From Victivallis vadensis (GTDB lineage: Bacteria; Verrucomicrobiota; Lentisphaeria; Victivallales; Victivallaceae): a stretch of DNA of 61,938 nucleotides. The translations under genes and the position numbers were made by a program. Of this stretch, positions 34,301 to 41,497 are shown in pieces. Within the stretch, counting starts at the first letter, position 1. Each line of letters starts with the position of its first letter. Under the pieces are notes generated by a model. The model worked only from the letters and a program-made list of their open reading frames with translations. It had not been told where the DNA came from and did no database searches. The DNA is taken from the NCBI RefSeq assembly GCF_003096415.1, contig NZ_QEKH01000031.1, positions 1 to 61,938 of the forward strand. Reading direction: 5' to 3'.

Positions 34301-36531
34301 CAGACTTTATTCCAACTGCGGATGCGCATTTTCATTTCGTCGATCCCCAGAATGCCGTAGGCGAATCCCTTTTTGACCAGCTCCGCCGGCAGGAATTCGT
34401 CGTATTTTTCAAACAGCGGAACCTCGCCCGGATAGACCAGCTCCATCGGGTCGAGCGGCTGCTTTTCCATCTCCGCCAGCACCCGGAAAAATTCCTCTTT
34501 CGGCGCCTTCATCTTGAACTGGATGAAGTACGGGCGCGACGAATCCAGCCCGGAAAGTCCGAGCTGCGGCGCGCATTTGAGCTTGATGAACCGTTCCAGA
34601 GCCAGAAAGGCGTAGGTGCCGAGCCACGGGAACAGACACCACATGTCGCCCCCCAGACAGATCAGCGGTTCCTCCGTCATCCCGGAGCAGGCCGCCGAAT
34701 GCCGCGCTTCCGCCAGCCTTGCAACCGCGTTTTTCATCAGATAGGGATAGGCGGCGCCTTCGCGCAGCACCTCGCGCATCCGCTCCAGAACTTTGGTATT
34801 GATATCGCCGGGGCATTCGCCGAAGTAGGCGGGGACCTTTCCCCTGACCTGTTCGCAGTAGACCAGATGGCGCTTGTGATCGACTTCCTCGACGATCCAC
34901 ACGTGTCCGGCGAGCGCGATTTTTTCCCCGACCGGCGGCGGCATCACGATCGTGCCCAGCTCCTGCGACTGACAGCGGCAGGTATACTCCTCGTTCTCCT
35001 TGAACACCGCGTAGAATTTGAAGGAGCTGGTCTGCCGCTCCCCGGCCAGCCCGACGATCAGGCCGCCCTGCTCCGTCTTTTCGATATGCTCCGTCGCAAT
35101 CAGATGGCGCAGCAGAATTTTGTAATCCTCCGGCGTGATCCGGTGGAAATAGCTCAGCGGCAGCACCCGCGACGCGAGCGCCGCCGGGGAGAGTTCGCCG
35201 CAGGAGGCCAGCGTGCACATGGTCTGGTGGTAGAGCAGACTGAACGGCAGCCGGTCCAGTTTCGGCGGCTCCACCCAGCGCTCCTGCAAATAGAGCTGAA
35301 CCAGCGCAATCCCCTGAATCAGCTTCCACGGCACCGTAACCGGCAGCATCGCCCGCGACTCCGGCATCTCCTCGCGGATCACGAACCACATCTCCGGCGG
35401 CAGGTCGCGCCGACCGGTACGCCCCATCCGCTGCAGGAACGACGAAACCGTGAACGGCGCGTCGATCTGGAACGCGCGCTCCAGCCGGCCGATGTCGATC
35501 CCGAGTTCGAGCGTGGCGGTGGTCACGGTGGTCTGGAACTGCTCCTCATCCTTCATCACCGCCTCCGCCGTCTCCCGGTAGGAGGCCGACAGATTGCCGT
35601 GGTGGATCAGGAAACGGTCCGGCTCGTGTTTCGCCTCGCAATATTGGCGCAGCGTGGTGGTGACCGTCTCGCACTCCTCACGGGAGTTCACGAACACCAG
35701 GCACTTCTTCCCCCGGGTGTGCTCGAAGATATACCCGATGCCGGGATCGGCACTGGCCGGCGCGTCGTCGGTTTTCATATCCAGCACCGGCAGCGCCTCC
35801 GGTATCTCCTGATCCCGGGCCGATTGCGGCCCCTGCACGTAGAAGTGCTCCATCGAGAGCCGCCATCGGACGCCCCTGGCTTCGATCCGGGGAATCACGG
35901 TCCTGCGCCCCGTCCCCGACGACAGGAATTTTCCGGTCGTCTCAAGGTCGCCGATCGTGGCGGAAAGCCCGATCCGGCGGGGGTTCACCCCGGCCAGCTT
36001 CGCCAGCCGTTCGATCAGGCAGAGGGTCTGGCCGCCGCGGTCGCCGCGCATCAGCGAATGCACCTCGTCGATCACCACGAAGCGCAGGTCGCCGAACAGC
36101 CGCCCGATGTACGAGTGCTTGTGCAGCAGCAGCGCCTCCAGCGACTCCGGCGTGATCTGCAGAATGCCGGATGGATTCTTCAGCAGCCGGTTCTTGTGGG
36201 ACTGCGCGACGTCGCCGTGCCAGTGCCAGACCGGAATGTCCGCCTCGCGGCACAGGTCGTTCAGCCGCAGGAACTGGTCGTTGATCAGCGCCTTCAGCGG
36301 GCCGATGTAGATCGCGCCGACCGACTTCGGCATATCTTCGCTGAACAGCGTCAGGATCGGGAAAAACGCCGCCTCCGTCTTGCCGGAAGCGGTGGAGGCC
36401 GACAGCAGCACATTGTCGTCGGTGTTGAACACCGCGTCGCCCGCCGCCACCTGAATGGCGCGCAGCGCCTCCCAGTTGTTCCGGTAGATGAAGTCCTGCA
36501 CGAACGGCGCGTAACGGTCGAAGATGTTCAT
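34300..36531 (-). CDS. DEAD/DEAH-box helicase of a Shango-type defence cassette (SngC-like)
   Basis: A 743-residue superfamily 2 helicase resembling Lhr/BREX-associated types. Walker A is TASGKT (47-52), Walker B DEVH (155-158), motif III SAT (190-192), and the second RecA domain has LFVNSREE-type and SSFLQRMGRTGRR motif VI sequences. A long C-terminal half (about 400-743) has no domain I recognise and contains CRCQSQE. The gene starts directly after the sngB-like stop with no gap. Together the three genes match the published Shango anti-phage system (TerB protein, ATPase, helicase). Assignment is from composition and order, not a database match. Confidence 0.8.
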   Translation of the reverse strand: MNIFDRYAPFVQDFIYRNNWEALRAIQVAAGDAVFNTDDNVLLSASTASGKTEAAFFPILTLFSEDMPKSVGAIYIGPLKALINDQFLRLNDLCREADIPVWHWHGDVAQSHKNRLLKNPSGILQITPESLEALLLHKHSYIGRLFGDLRFVVIDEVHSLMRGDRGGQTLCLIERLAKLAGVNPRRIGLSATIGDLETTGKFLSSGTGRRTVIPRIEARGVRWRLSMEHFYVQGPQSARDQEIPEALPVLDMKTDDAPASADPGIGYIFEHTRGKKCLVFVNSREECETVTTTLRQYCEAKHEPDRFLIHHGNLSASYRETAEAVMKDEEQFQTTVTTATLELGIDIGRLERAFQIDAPFTVSSFLQRMGRTGRRDLPPEMWFVIREEMPESRAMLPVTVPWKLIQGIALVQLYLQERWVEPPKLDRLPFSLLYHQTMCTLASCGELSPAALASRVLPLSYFHRITPEDYKILLRHLIATEHIEKTEQGGLIVGLAGERQTSSFKFYAVFKENEEYTCRCQSQELGTIVMPPPVGEKIALAGHVWIVEEVDHKRHLVYCEQVRGKVPAYFGECPGDINTKVLERMREVLREGAAYPYLMKNAVARLAEARHSAACSGMTEEPLICLGGDMWCLFPWLGTYAFLALERFIKLKCAPQLGLSGLDSSRPYFIQFKMKAPKEEFFRVLAEMEKQPLDPMELVYPGEVPLFEKYDEFLPAELVKKGFAYGILGIDEMKMRIRSWNKV

Positions 36532-37851
36532 TTACAGTTCAAACTCCTCAAACTCCTTGTCGGGAACTTCGCCTGCGGGAGCGGCGGCTTTCGCATACTC
36601 GAATTTTTCCGAATTGAGCAGCTCCGCCACATTGACCTCCGGATTCTGGTACACGATGTTCAGGAGTTCGATGAAATCGCGGATCACCTCGCGCGGCGTC
36701 AGCTTCGCATCCGCCCCGATCCGGCCGAATTCGATCCGGATGAAGTCGATCAGCTCCTGCTGGCTGAGCCGCCGCCCGTATTCAAACAGCCCGGCGTGGA
36801 TCTCCGCGACCTTTTCGATCAGCACAAGCATCTCCTCACAGGTCAGCGGCGACAGCCGGATCACCGGCGACAGCACATTCCTCATGCCGTCGAGCACAAA
36901 CCGCCCCTCCTCCAGCCGGGAGCGCAGCGCCTCGTAGCTGAACACCCCGCGCCGGGTGTCCTCGATGCACTGCGGCGTGCCGCCCATGATGATCCCGAGG
37001 TGCCGCGCCCTGCCCTGCAGCGTGTCGTTGTACATGGTCAGGAGCTTCTCGTAGTTGTACTGCCGGGTGATGCTGTTGGGAATCTTGTAAATGTTGACCA
37101 GCTCGTCGATCAGGACCAACAGGCCGTTGTAGCCGGCCTTTTTCAGGAACATCGCGAAAAGTTTGATGTATTCGTACCAGTCGTCGTCGGTGATCACGAT
37201 GTTGACGCCCAGCTCGGCCCGCGCCTCGGTCCGGTTCGCGTATTCGCCGCGGAACCATTTCACCACCTTCGCCTTGCTTTCGTCATCCCCGGCGAGATTC
37301 GCCCGGTAGTAGACCGTCAGCAGCTTCGCGAAGTCGAAGCCGTGCACCATTTCGTTCAGGGAGTTCACCACCTCGCCGATCTTCTTTTCCACCAGCCCGG
37401 CAAAACCGGCGTCGCCGGGGCCGAGCCCGCTTTCCGCCGCCGCCTCGCTCTGCACATTGCTGAGCCATCGGTCCAGAATCAACGTCAGGGCGCCGCCCTC
37501 CGGCCGCGTTTTCGTGGAGAGATTCTGAATCAGCTCCTTGTAGGTGGCCAGTCCCTGTCCCCGGGCGCCCTGCAGCCGCCGTTCCGGCGAGAGGTCGGCG
37601 TCCGCCACCACGAAGTTCCTGTCCATTACATAGTTCCGGATCGTCTGAAGCAGAAAGCTCTTGCCGCTGCCGTACCTGCCGACGATGAAGCGGAACGAGG
37701 CGCCGCCCTCCGCGATGATTTCGACGTCGCGCAGCAGCGCGTCGATCTCCGCCTCGCGCCCGACCGTGATATACGGCAGGCCGATCCGGGGCACCACGCC
37801 GCCTTTCAGGGAGTTGATCACAACTGTGGCTATTCTTCTGGGTATTTTCAT
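36532..37851 (-). CDS. P-loop ATPase of a Shango-type cassette (BrxD-like, SngB-like)
   Basis: A 439-residue AAA/STAND-related ATPase. The Walker A is GRYGSGKS (58-65), the GREAEIDALL segment before it is typical of such ATPases, and Walker B appears in GLLVLIDELVNIYK. An arginine- and glycine-rich IMGGTPQCIEDTRRG segment fits a sensor. The family is also called the BREX ATP-binding domain (BrxD) group. Its ATG overlaps the sngA-like stop by four bases, and the helicase begins right after its stop, so the three are translationally coupled. In the known system it is predicted to power the helicase with the TerB protein. Confidence 0.82.
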   Translation of the reverse strand: MKIPRRIATVVINSLKGGVVPRIGLPYITVGREAEIDALLRDVEIIAEGGASFRFIVGRYGSGKSFLLQTIRNYVMDRNFVVADADLSPERRLQGARGQGLATYKELIQNLSTKTRPEGGALTLILDRWLSNVQSEAAAESGLGPGDAGFAGLVEKKIGEVVNSLNEMVHGFDFAKLLTVYYRANLAGDDESKAKVVKWFRGEYANRTEARAELGVNIVITDDDWYEYIKLFAMFLKKAGYNGLLVLIDELVNIYKIPNSITRQYNYEKLLTMYNDTLQGRARHLGIIMGGTPQCIEDTRRGVFSYEALRSRLEEGRFVLDGMRNVLSPVIRLSPLTCEEMLVLIEKVAEIHAGLFEYGRRLSQQELIDFIRIEFGRIGADAKLTPREVIRDFIELLNIVYQNPEVNVAELLNSEKFEYAKAAAPAGEVPDKEFEEFEL

Positions 37852-39290
37852 TTCCCGACGATTCCTTTCAATTCATCCACATAATCCTCAAGCGGTTCGG
37901 GGGTCTCTCCGTCATAGGCGACCGCCGTGTCGCCGAAGTGGTCGAACAGTTTTTCATTGATCGAATCGACCAGCACCGACGCCATCGCCCCGGCGGACTT
38001 CAAGAGTTCGCCGCAGGATTCCCCATTCAGCAGACAGCGCAGGAACCGGCACTCCAGCTCATTCAACCCGAAGGAATTCTCCGGCGGAGCTTCCGGCGGC
38101 GGCACGGCCTCCTCCGGTTCCTCCACGATCAGCTTTTCCTGCGTTTCAAGCGCCGCCTCCCGGATCGCTTCAAGCCGGGAAACGTCGATCACGACCTCCC
38201 GCCGCGCGTTTTCCCGCTCCTCCTCCCGGAGTTTATCGATTTCCCGGTCGATGATCTCCCGGTACAGCCTGGTGATCTTTTCGACCTTCAGCGCGGAGTT
38301 GAAGCCGTATTTCCGGCGCATCAGGAAGTCGACGGTTTTCAGCAGCAGCCCGGTCTGCTGAAGCTTCCCCTTGTAACACAAAAAGCGTTCACAGCTCCAC
38401 TTGCCGTTCCGGCAGCGGTACTTGTAAATGTCGTTGACCTCGTACACATAATCCCGGCGCTTCAGCCGGTCGTAGAACACGGCGGAGCTGAACATGGTAT
38501 AGGAACCGGTCTGGCTCTCCCCGAAAAACTTCCTGCAAAGGCTGTTCTTGCGGTTCCGGTCGTAATAGGCCGAAAGTTCGGCGAAAACCCGGCAGACCAC
38601 CCGTTTGACCTCCTCCGGATGCCGCCGGAAAAACCCGGAGTTTTCCAGATTGTACGACGACAGCGAATTCAACGCCGCAAACACCTCTCCAGCATCATGT
38701 TCCCGGCTGTTCAGCAAAACCAGCACCGCCCGGTCGGCCTCCGCATCCCCCAGCTCATCCAGCAATGACCGGTCGAGGTTGTAGTACACCACATAATCCC
38801 GCAGCCACAGCCGGACATAGCGGTCGATCTTCGGCTCGATCTCCCGATAGGAGAGCCAGAACGCCTTCAGGGTACGGAATCCCTCCTCCGGCGATTTCAC
38901 GCCGATGCCGTTCAGCAGCTCGTAGAGGTAGACGAAAACAAAGGAGAGCGACGTCCGGTTGATTTCGCCGCGCCTGATCCGTGTCCGCCATGAGAAATAG
39001 CCGCGAAGCTGCGCGTCGTTCATCGCCTGATAGGTCGGGAAATACCGGACGAACTCCCCTCTGTAGTCGAAGTCGTCCTCAAAATCCTCCATGAACTTTC
39101 CCTGCTTGCAGAAGATCAGCGCCTCCGCCTGCTGGTAGATGCCGTAACTCAGCGCCAGCTTCCGCATCCGGCCATACTGCGGCGGCAGGCAGCTCGCCAA
39201 TCGCTCCGGGCTTCTGCGGATCGGTTCGTCACGATAGACTCCGGCCAGAACCGCCTCGCCGGGCACTCCGTCTTGCTCCATTCCGTTCAC
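37848..39290 (-). CDS. TerB-domain protein of a Shango-type cassette (SngA-like)
   Basis: A 480-residue protein with an N-terminal TerB-N region (about 25-190; QAMNDAQLRGYFSWRTRIRRGE and LSFVFVYLYELLNGIG are characteristic) and a C-terminal TerB-C-like part (about 330-480; VEKITRLYREIIDREIDKL and VVIDVSRLEAIREAALETQEKLIVEE). The start is GTG at 39290, preceded by GGAG; ATG at 39281 is an alternative. TerB domains occur in stress and phage-defence systems. First of three coupled genes read on the minus strand. The intergenic region upstream is shared with gntR. Confidence 0.83.
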   Translation of the reverse strand: MNGMEQDGVPGEAVLAGVYRDEPIRRSPERLASCLPPQYGRMRKLALSYGIYQQAEALIFCKQGKFMEDFEDDFDYRGEFVRYFPTYQAMNDAQLRGYFSWRTRIRRGEINRTSLSFVFVYLYELLNGIGVKSPEEGFRTLKAFWLSYREIEPKIDRYVRLWLRDYVVYYNLDRSLLDELGDAEADRAVLVLLNSREHDAGEVFAALNSLSSYNLENSGFFRRHPEEVKRVVCRVFAELSAYYDRNRKNSLCRKFFGESQTGSYTMFSSAVFYDRLKRRDYVYEVNDIYKYRCRNGKWSCERFLCYKGKLQQTGLLLKTVDFLMRRKYGFNSALKVEKITRLYREIIDREIDKLREEERENARREVVIDVSRLEAIREAALETQEKLIVEEPEEAVPPPEAPPENSFGLNELECRFLRCLLNGESCGELLKSAGAMASVLVDSINEKLFDHFGDTAVAYDGETPEPLEDYVDELKGIVGK

Positions 39291-39441
39291 CCCAGATACT
39301 CCGTCCTCCGCTCATGCGCTTCAACCCGCATCACAATGTTTCATATCTTACAGTCTGAACGCGAATTTTCAAGGTTCCGACAGGAAAACATCAGAAAAAT
39401 CCCCATGCCGCATCGCGTGAATAAGGCTAGCCCATTTTTTC

Positions 39442-39459
39442 AAATAAACTAGTTTATTT
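39442..39459. promoter_or_regulatory. Operator-like perfect 18-bp palindrome
   Basis: AAATAAAC TA GTTTATTT reads identically on both strands. It resembles AAAAATTAGTTTTATT at 39463-39478 and AAAAACTGGTTTTATT at 39571-39586. A GntR-type dimer encoded by the next gene is the natural candidate. Inference from proximity. Confidence 0.6.
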
Positions 39460-39462
39460 ATT

Positions 39463-39478
39463 AAAAATTAGTTTTATT
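39463..39478. promoter_or_regulatory. Operator-like sequence, copy 2
   Basis: AAAAATTAGTTTTATT, a partial palindrome sharing the AGTTTTATT half with the sites at 39442 and 39571, upstream of the -35 box. Confidence 0.5.
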
Positions 39479-39500
39479 CGCTTTTTTTATAGAACCTCCC

Positions 39501-39529
39501 TTGACAAATATGATTTTATTTGTCATAAT
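39501..39529 (+). promoter_or_regulatory. Strong sigma70-like promoter of gntR with an overlapping dyad
   Basis: TTGACA, 17-base spacer, CATAAT. An inverted repeat TGACAAAT/ATTTGTCA (39502-39525, 8-base spacer) covers the -35 box and spacer, so a bound repressor would block polymerase. Likely drives gntR and the operon behind it. Confidence 0.7.
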
Positions 39530-39570
39530 ATATAGAAAGAAAACGATCCAAAGAACAAGGCATCGCATAA

Positions 39571-39586
39571 AAAAACTGGTTTTATT
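39571..39586. promoter_or_regulatory. Operator-like sequence, copy 3
   Basis: AAAAACTGGTTTTATT, a near-palindrome downstream of the predicted transcript start and upstream of gntR, related to the sites at 39442 and 39463. A site past the promoter suggests a roadblock or looping. Confidence 0.55.
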
Positions 39587-39657
39587 GACTGCGATGCCGC
39601 CGGCGTCGATTCCGGGTGCGGCAATCGGCGGATCACGGCAATCAGGGGAATCCGGCC

Positions 39658-40710
39658 ATGATAAAAGAGAATTTCGTACCGAAATACCAGAAGATCATCG
39701 ACGACCTGCGCGAGAATGTCCGCTCCGGCGTACTCGCTCCCGGTGAACGGCTTCCGGTCCGCGAGGAGCTGATGCAGCAGTACGGCGTGACCCGCGCCAC
39801 CGTGAACCGCGCGATGGCCGAGCTGCTGCGCGAGGGACTGCTGGTCGCGACGCCGCGCGCCGGAACTTACGTCGCCGAACGGAACACCGGCGACGAAGTG
39901 GCGGTGGTGGTGCACAGCACACTGGTGATGCTGCACAAAATGGACTGGACGATCGCGTGCAACTACTATGCGATGTTCGGCCGCCTTTTCCAGCTGCTGC
40001 CGGAAAACGAACGCAAAATCCTGAATATGGAGGAGGTCAGCCGCAACCCGGAGATTCTCCGCCACTACCGCCGCATCCTGTGGAACAACCTGTCGCAGGA
40101 GGATTTTGAAAACGCGGTCAAGGCAGTCGGCGACCGGAGCCGTTTCCTGCTGCTGAACCGGTACTATCCGGACTGCGACTTCGTGTCGGTCAACCACCGG
40201 CAGGCCGCATTCGACCTCGCGGAGACCTTTCTGTGCAACCTGCCGGAGAATGCCGCGGTCGGCCTGCTGGACATGCCTTACGGCCGCTATCTCTCCAACC
40301 GCTTCGTGTGGCTGGAACGGCGCGCCGGCTTCATGGACGCCTGCGAGAAACACAACCGCTTCTGCCGGGTGCTCGAACTCCGGCAGGATGATTACGAATA
40401 CAACCAGCTCCAGCTTGGCGAATTCGACCGCCGCCGACCGGCGGGGGCTCCCGGCGTGCTGCTGTCGCCCTCGAACGAAACCACCGGTTTCATGCTCGGT
40501 TTCCTGCGCAGCCACAACTACCGGTTCAACGAGGATTATTTCTACGGCGACTTCGACAACGAAAGTTCGCTGAACCAGCACGGCATTGCGATTCCGAGCG
40601 TGCTGGAGGATTATGCGCAACTGGCGGAGCTGGCGTACCGGAACCTCGACAACCGGGGCTGCCGGCTCTGGTGCCGCCATACGATCGTAAACTCACCATT
40701 CACCAACTGA
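39658..40710 (+). CDS. GntR-family transcriptional regulator with a LacI-type ligand domain
   Basis: 350 residues from the ATG at 39658, with a GGGGAA upstream. The winged helix spans about 5-75: [55 protein letters not shown], with the GntR wing ending in TYVAERN. Residues 85-345 form a periplasmic-binding-protein-like effector domain of the kind found in GntR/LacI hybrids. It lies at the head of a carbohydrate operon and next to three operator-like sites, which argues for autoregulation and control of the downstream genes. Ligand unknown. Confidence 0.87.
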   Translation: MIKENFVPKYQKIIDDLRENVRSGVLAPGERLPVREELMQQYGVTRATVNRAMAELLREGLLVATPRAGTYVAERNTGDEVAVVVHSTLVMLHKMDWTIACNYYAMFGRLFQLLPENERKILNMEEVSRNPEILRHYRRILWNNLSQEDFENAVKAVGDRSRFLLLNRYYPDCDFVSVNHRQAAFDLAETFLCNLPENAAVGLLDMPYGRYLSNRFVWLERRAGFMDACEKHNRFCRVLELRQDDYEYNQLQLGEFDRRRPAGAPGVLLSPSNETTGFMLGFLRSHNYRFNEDYFYGDFDNESSLNQHGIAIPSVLEDYAQLAELAYRNLDNRGCRLWCRHTIVNSPFTN

Positions 40711-40726
40711 CAGAAGGATATGGAAC

Positions 40727-41485
40727 ATGAAAACATGCAGACGATTCACGTTGATTGAGTTGCTCGTAGTAATAGCGATCATCGCCATTCTCGCTTCGAT
40801 GCTGCTGCCGGCGCTGAATCAGGCGCGCGGCAAGGCGAAGACGATGCAGTGCGTGAACAACTTCAAGGATGCGGCTCTGGCGATGTCGCTGTACTTGAAC
40901 GACAACCGTGAAATGTTCCCGCGCTACAATGTCACGGCGGCGAATGACAACATGGTCTGGGCGGCACGGCTGGCGCGGGGCGGTTATTTCAAGACGGGGC
41001 GGGCGATGGTCTGCCCCGGCGAACCGCAGGTCCTCACCAACGGCACGGGAATGGCCGCGGCAATGCAGCAGGACATCGACAAGCAGAACTTCTTCAACGG
41101 TTCCGCCGGAACCAGTTTCTACTACGTGGCGTTCGGCTACAATTACAGCTATCTCGGGGAAGCCGCCCGCGACAAATCGGGAGCGATCATCTCCAAGCCG
41201 ATCTCGGTCAATTTGTCCAGGGTCAGGAAGCCGGGCCGGGTGATCCTGTATACGGACAACCGCGATCACAGCATCAACCGTTCGATATACTTCGTGGTGC
41301 CGAAACAGGGAACCACCAGCAATCAGGGTTTCGTATGGTCATGGCACGGCGGACCGGTCACGACGGCATGGGTGGACGGGCATGTGACCACGCCACGGGT
41401 GAACAACGCCAATCCCTACGTTTCCGACCCGTTCAGGAACGGTTGCGCCGACGAGCCGGACAACTATTTCTCAATCTGGCAGTAA
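40727..41485 (+). CDS. Prepilin-type N-terminal cleavage/methylation protein
   Basis: A 252-residue secreted protein. The N-terminus [26 protein letters not shown] is a classic type IV/type II prepilin signal, cut before the Phe/Thr at about 7-8 and forming a long hydrophobic helix. The following [21 protein letters not shown] and a C-terminal [17 protein letters not shown] resemble the H-x9-DG motif of the DUF1559 family common in Planctomycetes and Lentisphaerae. No pilus genes lie nearby, so it may be a surface sugar-binding pseudopilin for the operon. It starts 16 bases after gntR. Confidence 0.88.
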   Translation: MKTCRRFTLIELLVVIAIIAILASMLLPALNQARGKAKTMQCVNNFKDAALAMSLYLNDNREMFPRYNVTAANDNMVWAARLARGGYFKTGRAMVCPGEPQVLTNGTGMAAAMQQDIDKQNFFNGSAGTSFYYVAFGYNYSYLGEAARDKSGAIISKPISVNLSRVRKPGRVILYTDNRDHSINRSIYFVVPKQGTTSNQGFVWSWHGGPVTTAWVDGHVTTPRVNNANPYVSDPFRNGCADEPDNYFSIWQ

Positions 41486-41497
41486 GGAGGAAAACAC

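Larger units (their letters stand above)
39291..39657. promoter_or_regulatory. Divergent control region of the Shango cassette and the gntR-led operon
   Basis: A 367-base region whose right part is AT-rich. It holds three related operator-like sequences, a perfect 18-bp palindrome and a strong promoter reading toward gntR (listed separately). No gene was seen. The sngA promoter has no clear match. Confidence 0.6.

Noticed and set aside
34300-37851. BREX type 2 system
   Set aside because: The ATPase resembles BrxD and the helicase resembles BREX-associated helicases, but PglX, PglZ and PglW are missing. TerB protein, ATPase and helicase fit Shango better.
34699-37884. 1,061-codon plus-strand frame opposite the Shango helicase and ATPase
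   Set aside because: Antisense shadow with biased composition; the minus-strand genes have clear motifs.
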